A stretch of DNA of 64,000 nucleotides from Chitinophaga eiseniae (GCF_900167135.1 NZ_FUWZ01000001.1:2094336-2158335), one strand, 5' to 3'. Shown: positions 19,540 through 28,948, counted from the stretch's first letter. Made by a program: numbers and translations. Notes: generated from the letters alone by a model not told the origin.

Positions 19540-22047
19540 TTACGCTGCGGCTTTTTCTTCTTTTTTACCTGCGCCGATGATCTCCCATACAAAGGTGCCG
19601 ATTACCACCAGCACCAGTACGATAGAGGTGATGGAGGATATTTTCTGTGCTTTGTAGAAGGTCGTCGGTTCAAATTTCAGGTCGATCTTATGCTGGCCGG
19701 CTGGTATTTTCAGGGCGCGCAATGCGTAGTCTACTCTGACGATGTCGGTTTTTTTACCGTCGATGTAGGCGTTCCATCCTGCGGGGTAGTAGATCTCGGA
19801 GAATACGCCGAGGCCTTCCTGGCTGTTGCTGGACGTATATTCGAGGCTGTTAAGGCCATATTTCGTCAGTTTGATCACAGCATTGCTGTCGGTAGCGGTG
19901 GGTTGGTAGTTGGCGCCCAGTTCTTTCGCAAACCGTTTGTCTACCACTGCAGAGTCTTTCGTGTGCAGGTAGTCCAGCGTTTTCATTTCGGTATTGGCAT
20001 CCGGTGCCCATACGATCCCTTTTACGAACCAGGCGTTACCGTTATTATCGGGGTTGCGTTGTGCCACCGGTTGACCGGTTTTCTGATCTGGTACGATGAA
20101 ATATTTGGCGTTGAGCATATTGAGTACGCCCATATTGTTTTTAGAGATCTGGTGGGTGATGAGGTCCTGGTAGATCCACAGTTTAGCGGGGCTGTAGCCG
20201 CCGATGTTTTTGTGGAAGTAAGACGGGATGGCGTCATCAAACGGGGAGGTGGTGAGGTTGAACACGCGGTAGTAAGGGTCCGGGTCCTGTTTGATTTGCA
20301 GGTCTGCGTTGGAAGGCTGCAGTTGCGCCATCAGGGTAGATTCATCTACGAAGCTGTCTTTACCGAGGTAGTTACGGTCCACCTGTACCAGGTCTATGGC
20401 CACGGCGGCCACCAGTATGAGGGCGGCGGGCTGCCATGCCAGTTTATCTTTCAGGTAGGCCCAGATGGCGCCGGCGGCGATCAGGATAAATACCAGGGAG
20501 CGGATGCTGTCTTTCAGCAGCAGGGAGCTGCGATCTTTTTCCAGTGCGCGGATCATGAGTTTGGCGTTTTCTTCGCCGCCCATCATCTGTGCAAAGTACT
20601 GCGTCATGGTCGCATCGCTGTGGCTGCTGAAGTTCAGGAACATGCTGCCAAGGATGCCGATCACTGCTACGATACCGCCGGAGATATAAAGGGCCTGTTT
20701 CAGTTTCCGCAGCAGCACTTCCTTGCTGTGTTTACCGTTGGCCACTTCCTGCAGCGCCCAGCAGGCCAGTATCACGAAGGTGAGGGACGGCAGTACGAGG
20801 GCTTGTGCGGGTGCTCTGAACTTGTTGTACAGCGGCAGGTGGTAGAAGAGGAAATCGTTGATAAAGCCGAAATTTTTACCCCATGCGAGGATAAAGCCTG
20901 CGATGGTAACGGTCAGCAGCCACCATTTATGCCAGCTGTTCACGACCAGCAGGGAGAGTACGAACAGGAAACAGATGATAGCGCCGACATAGACGGGGCC
21001 GGAGGTCCCTCTTTCCTGGGCGCCATAGTACAGCGGAAATTTCATTTGTTCCATGAACTGTTCCACCTGTTGGGGCGGAGCGCCGAGGCTCACCATTTGT
21101 TCATATACATGGGAGCCGGTGCCCAGTTTCTGGCCGGAGGAGTTACCGGCGAAACCGGGGATCATGAAGGTGAAGGATTCCGAAACGCCATAGCTCCATT
21201 CGAAGGCATAGTCTTTATCGAGCCCGGTGGATTTATTTTCTTTCGCGTCTTCTTTGCCCAGCGTGAGTTCGGATTTGCTGCCGCGCATGGTATAATCGGT
21301 ATATTCTTTTACGGGCAGCAGGTTGTCTGCGGCGGGCAGTATGCCCAGTATGCCGGCGACGGCCAGCAGTACGGAGGCTTTGAAGAACAGCGGGAGGGTC
21401 TGTGTTTTAAAGGCGTGAATAAACGCGCCCACCACCAGTATGAGGATCATGATCAGGGTGTAGTAGATCATCTGCAGGTGGTTGTTGTATATCAGCAGGG
21501 CGGTGGCGATGGCGGTGAGGCCAAAGCCGCCGATCAGGCGTCCGCGGTAGGTGAGGATGATACCGGCCAGTACAGCGGGCATCAGGGCGATGTCGTACAT
21601 CTTGGTGATGTGTCCTACGTCGATGAGGATCACGTTGTAGGAGCAGAAAGCAAAAGCGATGGCGCCCAGTATCCTTATCCAGTATTTGAAGTCCAGGATG
21701 CAGGCGAGGAGATACATGCTGATCATAGCGAGGAACAGCATGTTAACAGGGGAAGGCAGGCCGAGGGTGACCATTTTGTTCACGAAGGTGATGGCATTTT
21801 TACCGGGGCCTGTGTAGATCACATAGGAAGGCATCCCGGAGAACATGCTGTTAGTCCACAAAGGGGTTTCACCCGTCGTTTCATAAAAGTCCCTCGCTTC
21901 TTTGGCCATTCCGTTTACGTTCATCATGTCGCTCTGGTTTACTATCTTGCCTTCCAATACAGGAGAGCAGTAAACCGTAGCCAGCAATATGAAGATGCCA
22001 ATTGCTGCCAGATGCGGAAGAATGGCTTTTAGCCAGTTTTGCTTCAT
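19540..22047 (-). CDS. YfhO-family polytopic membrane protein
   Basis: The 835-residue protein has an N-terminal half with many hydrophobic helices and a large soluble C-terminal part ending in a further membrane helix. Features seen include GMPSYVIYTGPG, PHVYEQMVSLG-like extracytoplasmic loops and FSEIYYPAGWNAYIDGKK near the C terminus, a segment typical of YfhO proteins. Members are GT-C-fold proteins linked to glycosylation of surface polymers such as lipoteichoic acid in Firmicutes. The role in Bacteroidota is not established. The whole plus strand of this gene is also open, but that reading frame is a shadow. Confidence 0.85.
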   Translation of the reverse strand: MKQNWLKAILPHLAAIGIFILLATVYCSPVLEGKIVNQSDMMNVNGMAKEARDFYETTGETPLWTNSMFSGMPSYVIYTGPGKNAITFVNKMVTLGLPSPVNMLFLAMISMYLLACILDFKYWIRILGAIAFAFCSYNVILIDVGHITKMYDIALMPAVLAGIILTYRGRLIGGFGLTAIATALLIYNNHLQMIYYTLIMILILVVGAFIHAFKTQTLPLFFKASVLLAVAGILGILPAADNLLPVKEYTDYTMRGSKSELTLGKEDAKENKSTGLDKDYAFEWSYGVSESFTFMIPGFAGNSSGQKLGTGSHVYEQMVSLGAPPQQVEQFMEQMKFPLYYGAQERGTSGPVYVGAIICFLFVLSLLVVNSWHKWWLLTVTIAGFILAWGKNFGFINDFLFYHLPLYNKFRAPAQALVLPSLTFVILACWALQEVANGKHSKEVLLRKLKQALYISGGIVAVIGILGSMFLNFSSHSDATMTQYFAQMMGGEENAKLMIRALEKDRSSLLLKDSIRSLVFILIAAGAIWAYLKDKLAWQPAALILVAAVAIDLVQVDRNYLGKDSFVDESTLMAQLQPSNADLQIKQDPDPYYRVFNLTTSPFDDAIPSYFHKNIGGYSPAKLWIYQDLITHQISKNNMGVLNMLNAKYFIVPDQKTGQPVAQRNPDNNGNAWFVKGIVWAPDANTEMKTLDYLHTKDSAVVDKRFAKELGANYQPTATDSNAVIKLTKYGLNSLEYTSSNSQEGLGVFSEIYYPAGWNAYIDGKKTDIVRVDYALRALKIPAGQHKIDLKFEPTTFYKAQKISSITSIVLVLVVIGTFVWEIIGAGKKEEKAAA

Positions 22048-22109
22048 CGGATATCTTGTATTTAGTTTTAAAGGAACAAAAATAACTGTAATTTATCCGA
22101 AATTTCAAT

Positions 22110-22391
22110 ATGCGTTGGATTCGATTTGTGTTAAAATTTGCATTTATCTGCAACCTGTGCTTTATTTTGGGGCAGCTGCTCCGGATCACCGCATATGATC
22201 ACCGGCTGGACGTGATGGTGGAGCATGTGCTGATATTGGGCGTAGGCGTGGCGTTTCCCCTGAATCTGGCCATATGCCTGATCACCGGCGTGTTGCTGCT
22301 GTTGAAAAAAATACAGTGGAAGCCGTTACCGCCGTGGTTATTCCTGTGTAATGTAGGTATTTTAATATTTCAACTTATAGTCACTTATTAA
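22110..22391 (+). CDS. Small membrane protein of unknown function
   Basis: The 93-residue protein has about three hydrophobic segments (near residues 5-25, 38-65 and 75-92) and few charged residues. I do not recognise a family. Its TAA stop abuts the ATG of the queuosine-precursor transporter, so the two genes are very likely translated from one mRNA. It may therefore be an accessory membrane component, but nothing in the sequence proves this. It is transcribed divergently from the YfhO gene. Confidence 0.65.
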   Translation: MRWIRFVLKFAFICNLCFILGQLLRITAYDHRLDVMVEHVLILGVGVAFPLNLAICLITGVLLLLKKIQWKPLPPWLFLCNVGILIFQLIVTY

Positions 22392-23201
22392 ATGGTCAAG
22401 CAGTTATTAAATGATAAGCCTACACGGCTTTTTGTCATATTTGCCAGCTTTTTTGTAGCCAATGCGCTGATTGCGGAGTGTATCGGTGGTAAATTGTTTT
22501 CGCTGGAAAGGCTACTCGGATTGCCGGTGCATACGTTCACCCTGTTTGGAGAGAGCGGGTTATCGTACACGCTCACGGCCGGTGTATTACTGTGGCCGCT
22601 GGAGTTTGTGATGACGGATATTGTGAATGAGTTCTACGGGCCGGTGGCGGTACGCCGTATTTCCTATACAGCAGTGGCGTTGATCTCCTATGCGTTCCTG
22701 ATGTTTCTGGTGGCCATCAACGTACCGGCCGACAGCTGGTGGACAGGCAGCGGCAGTACTGAAGGCGTGCCGGACATGCAGAAAGCTTTTGTCGGTATTT
22801 TCGGGCAGGGGATGTGGATCATCCTGGGCAGCCTTTCCGCGTTCCTTGTCAGCCAGATCGTGGATGTGACGGTGTTTCACCGCATTAAGAAACGTACCGG
22901 GGAGAAACACGTATGGCTGCGGGCTACGGGGTCTACCGTGGTATCCCAGTTTGTAGACAGTTTTATTGTATTGTTTATCGCCTTTAAAGTGGGTAAAGAC
23001 TGGAGCTGGCAGCGGGTATTGGCGATCTGTATGGTGAACTACAGCTATAAATTCGTAGTGGCGGTAGCGTTAACCCCGCTGATCTACCTGCTGGAAAACC
23101 GTATTATACGTTACCTCGGCCCTGAGACGGCTGCCCGAATGAAAGCATCCGCCATGGGTAAGGAAGAAATGCCGGTAACGGACGTGGTGCCGCACAACTA
23201 G
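22392..23201 (+). CDS. Queuosine precursor transporter (YhhQ/VUT family)
   Basis: This 269-residue integral membrane protein has about six hydrophobic segments. It carries family motifs seen in YhhQ-type proteins: ASFFVANALIAECIGGKLF at the start, WPLEFVMTDIVNEFYG in the first half, and RATGSTVVSQFVDSFIVLFIAF in the middle. Family members import queuosine precursors such as preQ0/preQ1 for tRNA modification. The C-terminal tail is hydrophilic. It is coupled to the small membrane gene upstream and convergent with the Nudix gene. Confidence 0.88.
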   Translation: MVKQLLNDKPTRLFVIFASFFVANALIAECIGGKLFSLERLLGLPVHTFTLFGESGLSYTLTAGVLLWPLEFVMTDIVNEFYGPVAVRRISYTAVALISYAFLMFLVAINVPADSWWTGSGSTEGVPDMQKAFVGIFGQGMWIILGSLSAFLVSQIVDVTVFHRIKKRTGEKHVWLRATGSTVVSQFVDSFIVLFIAFKVGKDWSWQRVLAICMVNYSYKFVVAVALTPLIYLLENRIIRYLGPETAARMKASAMGKEEMPVTDVVPHN

Positions 23202-23650
23202 TAGCGGGCCTTCACCATATCTGCCACTACTTTATCGATCGGGAGGGTAACGGCTTCGGCCGAAAAATCCTCCCAGTCTATCCATCGCGCATATTCCACT
23301 TCGGGCACCCCTTCCGGCACTTTGAAATCAAAGGGTTTGCTGAGCGTTTGCGCAGTGAAGGGAGAGATAGCTTCCACCAGGTAATAGATAGAGATGATCT
23401 GTGTTTCGTTGTCGAACGCGGAGATCTGAAAAAAGTCGGTGGTGTAGATATGTTCCACCACGCGGACATCCTGCGCCAGTTCTTCGCGCCATTCGCGTAC
23501 CATACATTCCAGCGTGCCTTCCCCGAATTCGAGTCCGCCGCCGGGAAATTTCGTATAGTAGCCGCCGCGGATATATTCGTCTGTTACCAGTACCTGTTTA
23601 AGGTCATTGATCATAATGCCGTAAACACGCACGTTGAATCCTGTCTGCAT
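23198..23650 (-). CDS. Nudix hydrolase
   Basis: The protein is 150 residues when started at ATG 23,650, which lies 5 bp after the methyltransferase stop and gives the usual N-terminal strand. The Nudix box is present: GGGLEFGEGTLECMV followed by REWREEL. It hydrolyses a nucleoside diphosphate linked to another group; the exact substrate is not predictable. Gene order and tight spacing suggest co-transcription with the upstream methyltransferase gene. Confidence 0.88.
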   Translation of the reverse strand: MQTGFNVRVYGIMINDLKQVLVTDEYIRGGYYTKFPGGGLEFGEGTLECMVREWREELAQDVRVVEHIYTTDFFQISAFDNETQIISIYYLVEAISPFTAQTLSKPFDFKVPEGVPEVEYARWIDWEDFSAEAVTLPIDKVVADMVKARY

Positions 23651-23654
23651 ATGT

Positions 23655-24296
23655 TTATTTAACAGCGTCGATGATGATGGAGGTATACACTGGTTTACCG
23701 CCGACGTTCCGTTCATCATAACGGATGGAGCGGTGTATCATGCCGTCGGATTTGTTCCATTCGTTAAAATGGAATTCCCCGTTTTCGTCGTAATACTCCA
23801 GCAGCTTCACTTTAAAGCCAGCTTCTTCCAGCAGTTGGCTCATGAGTTTATAGGTGTACAGTACTTTATGATCGTCTGCTCCCCAGCCGGCGCCACCGGG
23901 CTTTACATTGTTGATATATTCAGGGTCCGGATGGAAACCATCGGGAATGGCTATACGCAGATAGCCACCGGGTTTAAGATAGCGGAAGCAGGTGCGTGCG
24001 CCGGTAAGGCCCTGTTCGTAAGTCAGGTGTTCCCACACGTGCTCTGCCAGAAAAACGGACACAGAAGCATCGGGGATGTATTTGTTCCAGGAATCCGGTG
24101 CCAGCAGGTTGAACTGCTCCACTTCGGTGGGTATCCATCCTTTTTCGAACACGGAGCTGGCGCCGATGACCAGTTTCCAGTCGGCCGTATCCTGCAGTGA
24201 TTTTATCAGTTTTTTTTCAACGGCGGCGGCTCTCATTGCATTGTAGCCACTCAGCGCTTTGGCTTTTCGTATGATATCTTTTAACAGAGATGCCAT
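23655..24296 (-). CDS. Class I methyltransferase-like protein
   Basis: The 213-residue protein has a Rossmann-like core. KLVIGASSV resembles a modified motif I, AEHVWEHLTYEQG matches the post-motif II helix of this group, and LKPGGYLRIAIPDGF is motif III. The glycine-rich SAM loop is poorly conserved, so cofactor binding needs confirmation. Such short methyltransferases often modify sugars or lipids. I use the ATG at 24,296; a TTG two codons earlier is less likely. The substrate is unknown. Confidence 0.75.
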   Translation of the reverse strand: MASLLKDIIRKAKALSGYNAMRAAAVEKKLIKSLQDTADWKLVIGASSVFEKGWIPTEVEQFNLLAPDSWNKYIPDASVSVFLAEHVWEHLTYEQGLTGARTCFRYLKPGGYLRIAIPDGFHPDPEYINNVKPGGAGWGADDHKVLYTYKLMSQLLEEAGFKVKLLEYYDENGEFHFNEWNKSDGMIHRSIRYDERNVGGKPVYTSIIIDAVK

Positions 24297-24359
24297 GGGC
24301 AAAGATCAGGTTATAAATTAAATCCGGCTGTAAATATAACAGAATAAAGTAAGAATACG

Positions 24360-24882
24360 CTACAATAACAGCGTTACAGTACCCTTCAGCAGCTTTTCCT
24401 GTCCCAGCATATTACGGTAGCGGACCTTGTACACATACGTGCCCAGCGGTTGCAACTGCCCGCGGAACATACCGTTCCAGCCCTGTCTGGCATCTGTGGT
24501 GAGGAAAATACATTCGCCCCAGCGGTAGCTGTCAAAGCCCTCTCCGGGCGACAGTATCAGCGGTCTGTTATCAAAAAAGGCAGGTATCCGGTCCCAGTTC
24601 GATCAGCGGAGGGTATGTCACCGTCAATTTCGTTTGGAAGGTGCTGTCGCATCCGCGCCACGTGGTGTAGCGTACCGTGTAATCGCCGGCCCGTGTGACC
24701 GTGGTGCCGTCCTGTCTGCAAGCTGGAGGTATAGACGCCGCTACGGTGATACGGCGGCCGTCCGGCAGCAGATAGTTGTCGCCGAAATACCAGATGTTGC
24801 CTTCTTTCTGAGCGGTGCTGACGAAGGGCTGGCAGACAGCTAATATCATCAGGGTTATGCAATAGATGATGCGCACAGGCAT
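24360..24882 (-). pseudogene. Decayed type IX secretion cargo gene (gliding-motility C-terminal domain remnant)
   Basis: The reading frame opens with a signal peptide and QKEGNIWYFGDNYLL, a start typical of large Bacteroidota secreted proteins. It then shows a shortened Ig/PKD-like piece (AGDYTVRYTTWRGCDSTF) and stops after LGPDTCLF. A frameshift at a run of six T (5 would keep the frame) separates it from DNRPLILSPGEGFDSYRW. After that comes the tail of a type B sorting domain (QGWNGMFRGQLQPLGTYVYK, ending KGTVTLLL). Most of the expected internal sequence is missing. It looks like a gene worn down by internal deletions plus a frameshift. Confidence 0.75.
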
Positions 24883-24921
24883 ATAGTGTATAGGGAATAA
24901 AATCTGCCGCAAGGCACGATT

Positions 24922-25860
24922 CTAGAACCACTTCTTCTTCATGAAATACATGCTGATGATGACGGAGATCACGACAGAGAGGATAATGGGTATGTAGAAA
25001 GCGTGTATGCTATGCTGATAGGGGAGTTCTACGTTCATGCCGTAGATACTGGCCACCAGCATGGGAAAAGTAAGGATGATCGTGATGGAGGTCAGCCTTT
25101 TCATCACCACGTTCAGGTTATTGGAGATGATACTGGCGAAGGCGTCCATGGTGCTGCTGAGGATGTTGGTGTAGATATTGGCCATTTCAAGCGCCTGGGA
25201 GGTGTCTACGACCAGGTCATGGAGGAATTCCTTTTCGTCCTCGTTGAGGCCCAGGAAGTTGGTCCTTTCCAGTTTCATCAGCAACAGTTCATTGCTGCGG
25301 AGGGCGGTGACGAAGTACACGAGGCTTTTCTGGATGCGCATGATGGCGAGCAGTTCTTCGTTCCGGTTGGAATCGTAGAGTTTTGCTTCCAGCATGTTCC
25401 TGCGTTGGTTGATTTCCTTGAGGTAATCGAGGAAATTGACCACCACTTTCTCGAAGATTTTGAGCACCATCATGTTCTTCTTTTCAGGAGAACGGTTGTG
25501 GAAGGTATCGAGGAACCTTTTGATGGCGGCGTTATCGAAGGAGTTGACCGTCAGGATCTGGTTGTGCGTGAGGATGATCACGATGGGGATGGTGATGTAG
25601 TAGGCATCGCTTTCGTTGATGGAGTTGTTCTCCGTGGGTGTTTTGATAACGATGAGTTTTACATTGTCTTCCAGCTCGTAGCGTGATTTTTCGTCGATAT
25701 CGAGGGAGTCGGTCAGGAAGTCCAGCGGTATGTCCAGTGCTTCGGAGAGCTGTTCGAATTCAGCCTGTTTCAGCGGAGGCGTGATGTTTACCCAGGCGTC
25801 GTTTTCCGGCGCCTGGATAGCCACTGTCTTGGAATCTATGTTTTTGAAGTATTGGATCAT
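24922..25860 (-). CDS. corA: CorA-family divalent metal ion transporter
   Basis: The 312-residue protein has a soluble N-terminal domain and two C-terminal membrane helices. The signature YGMN pore motif sits at the end of the first helix (SIYGMNVEL), and the chain ends with a basic tail (MKKKWF). CorA pentamers conduct Mg2+ and sometimes Co2+ or Ni2+. The length fits the family. It is upstream of the decayed gene and follows dapF on the same strand with a 24-bp gap. Confidence 0.93.
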   Translation of the reverse strand: MIQYFKNIDSKTVAIQAPENDAWVNITPPLKQAEFEQLSEALDIPLDFLTDSLDIDEKSRYELEDNVKLIVIKTPTENNSINESDAYYITIPIVIILTHNQILTVNSFDNAAIKRFLDTFHNRSPEKKNMMVLKIFEKVVVNFLDYLKEINQRRNMLEAKLYDSNRNEELLAIMRIQKSLVYFVTALRSNELLLMKLERTNFLGLNEDEKEFLHDLVVDTSQALEMANIYTNILSSTMDAFASIISNNLNVVMKRLTSITIILTFPMLVASIYGMNVELPYQHSIHAFYIPIILSVVISVIISMYFMKKKWF

Positions 25861-25884
25861 GCTGCAGGGGTAAAAAAGCGTTTA

Positions 25885-26670
25885 TCAGCCAATGGTTATT
25901 TGTCCTTCGAACACGAGGGTGGCGGGGCCACAGAGCCAGATGTTGGAGAAGGAGCGTTCGCCGGTGCGGGTAAAGCGCACTTCCAGTTGTCCGCCGAGGG
26001 TTTGAACGGGCACCACATATTCTTTCTCTTCTTTACCGGCAAAGGTGATCGCGGCGGCGGTGACGCCGGTGCCGCAGGAGTAGGTTTCATCTTCCACGCC
26101 TCTTTCGTAGGTGCGGACGAAGATACCGTTTTCAAAAGGCTGCACGAAGTTGACGTTGGTTCCTTCTGCGGCAAAGCGTTCGTTGTAGCGTATCTGGCGG
26201 CCTTCGTCGAATACGTTCACGGCCTGTACGTCTTCCACATATTTTACAAAATGGGGGGAGCCGGTGTTGAGGTAATAATGCAGGGGGCCTTGTTCCACAA
26301 AGTCTACATCCTGCATTTTCAGGTTGACCCAGTTGGCGCCGTCCATGGTGGCTTCATGTTCACCATCTACTGCGATGAAGTAGAGGTTGCCGTCGCCTAC
26401 GCCCATTTTATGGGCAAAAGCGGCGAGGCATCGGCCACCGTTGCCGCACATAGAGCTTTCGCGGCCGTCGGAGTTGTAATATTTCATGGCGAAGTCGTAG
26501 TCTTCGCTTTTATTCAGGAGCATCAGGCCGTCGGCGCCGATACCAAAACGGCGGTCACACAGTTCATTCACCTGTTCATTGGTGAGCCAGTCGTATTGTC
26601 CTTCCCGGTTGTCCATGATCACAAAATCATTGCCGGTACCCTGGTATTTATAGAAATGGATCTGTTGCAT
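25885..26670 (-). CDS. dapF: Diaminopimelate epimerase
   Basis: The 261-residue enzyme has both catalytic cysteines: Cys75 in MCGNGGRC and Cys199 in SCGTGVTA. The N-terminal YQGTGNDFVIMDNR is also typical. It interconverts LL- and meso-diaminopimelate, providing the meso form for peptidoglycan and lysine. The gene overlaps nothing and is close to corA downstream. The ATG at 26,670 gives the conserved family start. Confidence 0.97.
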   Translation of the reverse strand: MQQIHFYKYQGTGNDFVIMDNREGQYDWLTNEQVNELCDRRFGIGADGLMLLNKSEDYDFAMKYYNSDGRESSMCGNGGRCLAAFAHKMGVGDGNLYFIAVDGEHEATMDGANWVNLKMQDVDFVEQGPLHYYLNTGSPHFVKYVEDVQAVNVFDEGRQIRYNERFAAEGTNVNFVQPFENGIFVRTYERGVEDETYSCGTGVTAAAITFAGKEEKEYVVPVQTLGGQLEVRFTRTGERSFSNIWLCGPATLVFEGQITIG

Positions 26671-26870
26671 AAGGCAAAGATATAACTTTGATCGCCATGA
26701 TTAATGCTGATTTCACTGATTAGCAGAGACGGGAGCGGAAACGGGGTGGGGGAATGGTGCGGAGATAAGTGCGGATACAGGATTGCCTGGATAAATATAA
26801 CAGGAAATTAAAGTGCCGGCGGGTGGTATAGCAGGGAGTTGGGGCGCCGGTGGCTGATTGGGATGGAAAC

Positions 26871-26901
26871 CCGGGCTACCGTTTGGTTTCCTGTAGCCCG
26901 G
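26871..26901 (-). terminator. Probable hairpin terminator of the nucleoside phosphorylase gene
   Basis: A perfect 9-bp stem CCGGGCTAC/GTAGCCCGG with a 13-nt loop lies 25 bp after the 26,926 stop on the minus strand. No long T tract follows, so it may be weak. Confidence 0.5.
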
Positions 26902-26925
26902 ATGTAGCAGTATGTTGCGCGGGTA

Positions 26926-27807
26926 TTATAATCCTGCGATGATGCCGAGGCCTTTCTGTATCAGCGCTTCCACAACGGCGGCGCCGTCTTTGGTGAATTC
27001 CTGCCGGATACGGTTGGCCACGATGGCGCTGATAGACAGGCATTGGTGGCCCAGTACGCGTCCCATGCCATAGATGGCGGAAGTTTCCATTTCGAAGTTG
27101 GTGATGCGATGCCCTTCGTAGGAGAAGCCGGTGAGGTTGTCTATCAGGTTAGGATTAGACAGCTGGCCTCTCAGCATACGGCCCTGCGGTGCGTAGAAGC
27201 CGGGGCAGGTAACGGTGATGCCTGTATGAAAACCGTCAGTAAAATGTTTGCGCAGGTCTTCGCCGGCGGAGAAGAGGCATGGATTGGCGCCTCCGGGCTG
27301 CAGCATCACCTGTCCGCGGAAGGCTTCCAGCAGTTGTTTTTCTTCCGTGGTGTTCTCGAAGGCGTAGTAGGCCATGAGATTGTCGAGGCCGAGGCCATGG
27401 GAAGAAACGACGAAGCTGTCTACCGGGATGCTGTCCTGCAGGGCGCCGGAAGTACCGAGGCGGACCACCTGCAGGGAGGTCAGCTGCTCTTTTACGAGAC
27501 GCGTCTGAAAGTCGATGTTGACGAGGGCGTCCAGCTCATTGAGCACGATGTCGATGTTGTCGGTACCGATGCCGGTGGATACGACAGATAGTCTTTTATT
27601 TCCGATATAACCGGTATGGGTAACAAATTCGCGGTGTTGCGATTTGTGTTCTACTTTGTCGAAGTGTTTGCTCACGGCCGGCACGCGGTCCGGATCACCC
27701 ACGGTAATGATGGTATGGGCCAGCTCTTCCGGTCTGACGTCCAGGTGATATACCGCTCCACGGCTGTTGATAATAAGCTCAGATTCTGCAATACGTTTAT
27801 TCTCCAT
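26926..27807 (-). CDS. udp: Nucleoside phosphorylase (uridine phosphorylase-like)
   Basis: The 293-residue enzyme has the N-terminal phosphate-binding VGDPDRVPAVS (about 36-46). A mid-protein RLGTSGALQ motif (about 116) is typical of uridine phosphorylases. The NFEMETSAIYG segment supplies the ribose-binding Glu/Met. It would cleave uridine (or a related nucleoside) with phosphate to base plus ribose-1-phosphate in pyrimidine salvage. Its upstream region is shared with the divergent tRNA-Cys promoter. Confidence 0.88.
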   Translation of the reverse strand: MENKRIAESELIINSRGAVYHLDVRPEELAHTIITVGDPDRVPAVSKHFDKVEHKSQHREFVTHTGYIGNKRLSVVSTGIGTDNIDIVLNELDALVNIDFQTRLVKEQLTSLQVVRLGTSGALQDSIPVDSFVVSSHGLGLDNLMAYYAFENTTEEKQLLEAFRGQVMLQPGGANPCLFSAGEDLRKHFTDGFHTGITVTCPGFYAPQGRMLRGQLSNPNLIDNLTGFSYEGHRITNFEMETSAIYGMGRVLGHQCLSISAIVANRIRQEFTKDGAAVVEALIQKGLGIIAGL

Positions 27808-27905
27808 GATATTATTTTTTAATTCAACAATCGGTGTTGGGACTTCAATATTCCCACGTTATCAATAATTATCAAAATATTTTTTCAGATATTTTTTAAA
27901 TAATA

Positions 27906-27936
27906 TTTGGTGATTATCAGAAAATTGCTACTTTTG
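27906..27936 (+). promoter_or_regulatory. Bacteroidota promoter of tRNA-Cys
   Basis: TTTG at 27,906-27,909 (the -33 element) and TACTTTTG at 27,929-27,936 (the TAnnTTTG -7 element) are spaced 19 bp apart, about 70 bp before the tRNA. Confidence 0.8.
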
Positions 27937-28004
27937 CAATCCCACAAAACGACGGGGACGCCCGCTGGAGGCAAGCAACAGCAAGTGTTTGAGTCGGATT
28001 GTAC

Positions 28005-28075
28005 GGTTCCGTGGCCGAGTGGCTAGGCAGAGGTCTGCAAAACCTCGTACAGCGGTTCGAATCCGCTCGGAACCT
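28005..28075 (+). tRNA. tRNA-Cys (GCA)
   Basis: A complete cloverleaf: 7-bp acceptor stem (GGTTCCG with CGGAACC), 3-bp D stem, anticodon stem 28,030-28,046 with anticodon GCA at 28,037-28,039, and a 5-bp T stem with TTCGAAT loop. The discriminator base is T, the cysteine identity base. CCA is not encoded. Confidence 0.97.
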
Positions 28076-28091
28076 CAGATGGGAAAGTAAG

Positions 28092-28117
28092 AAGCCGCTC
28101 CTGTAGCGGCTTTTTTG
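28092..28117 (+). terminator. Terminator of tRNA-Cys
   Basis: An 8-bp stem AAGCCGCT/AGCGGCTT with a 5-nt loop is followed by a T run, 17 nt after the tRNA. Confidence 0.9.
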
Positions 28118-28391
28118 TTGCCCACGGCTCCTCTCAGGCGATGCTGCGAAGGTATACATAACAGGAAAGAAGGATGTTTGTATACTGTTGGATTTTACCC
28201 TTGTTTTAGTACTTATCCAGCCATTTTTTTCTCCGAAAATTAATTTTTTGTTTGATCATTTACGTGTGTTTTTGTCGTAAATTGCTTATCCCGCAAAAGT
28301 TTGGGGTGTTCCTGGAAACCAGTCAGAGAGATTTGGAACGCCCTGGTCCGGAAGGCTTTTGCGCTTTACCGATAATTCTAAAAGTGAGGCG
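28118..28391. other. Spacer before the acetyltransferase gene
   Basis: No gene is visible here. One moderate hairpin (GGGGTGTTCC at 28,303-28,312 with GGAACGCCCT at 28,335-28,344) may lie in the leader of the next gene; otherwise nothing stands out. Confidence 0.5.
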
Positions 28392-28874
28392 ATGACAGAG
28401 ATCATTAAAGTAACCGCAGCAGATACCGGAGCCCTGGAACAGGTAAAGCTACTTTTCAGAGAATATGCCAACTGGTTAAATGTTGACCTTAGCTTTCAAC
28501 GGTTTGAAGACGAGATGGCCGAATTGCCCGGTGCTTATGCAGCGCCCGGCGGCGCCCTTTTACTGGCCAGAGTAGACGGCCAGGTAGCGGGATGCGTGGC
28601 GGTCCGGCCTTTTGACAATACCACCGCTGAAATGAAACGTCTTTTTGTGAAAGATGCGTTCAAAGGTCACGGCGTAGGCAAAGCCCTGGCAGCCGAAGCC
28701 ATTGAAGAGAGCCGCAACCTGGGTTATAAACGTATACTGCTGGATACGCTGGCGCACATGCGGCCCGCGATTGAACTGTATACGTCGCTGGGATTCCAGC
28801 CTATTGCAGCGTATTACGACAACCCTATCAGCAGCGCAGTATACCTGTCCCTGAGTCTGGAGAAAGCCTCCTGA
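28392..28874 (+). CDS. GNAT-family N-acetyltransferase
   Basis: The protein is 160 residues from the ATG at 28,392. The GNAT fold is indicated by the VAGCVAVRPF strand, then EMKRLFVKDAFKGHGVGKAL, the acetyl-CoA binding motif with the GxG turn. ELYTSLGFQPI is the usual motif B near the C terminus. It transfers an acetyl group from acetyl-CoA to an unknown amine acceptor. It is a single gene, convergent with the oxidoreductase gene. Confidence 0.88.
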   Translation: MTEIIKVTAADTGALEQVKLLFREYANWLNVDLSFQRFEDEMAELPGAYAAPGGALLLARVDGQVAGCVAVRPFDNTTAEMKRLFVKDAFKGHGVGKALAAEAIEESRNLGYKRILLDTLAHMRPAIELYTSLGFQPIAAYYDNPISSAVYLSLSLEKAS

Positions 28875-28948
28875 CCAGGGAAGGGAAGACGCAGGCAACA
28901 AACACCCAAATTTCTTTGCGTCTTTGCAGCTCCGCGTCTTTGCGTGAC

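Noticed and set aside
19525..22032. An 835-codon open frame on the plus strand opposite the YfhO gene
   Set aside because: It mirrors the YfhO frame almost exactly and reads as low-complexity composition rich in H, G and V. YfhO on the minus strand has membrane helices and family motifs, so this is a codon-bias shadow.
22392..23201. preQ1 riboswitch before the queuosine-precursor transporter
   Set aside because: The gene abuts the preceding small membrane gene, and the 62-bp leader before that gene shows no preQ1 aptamer-like pseudoknot that I can see.
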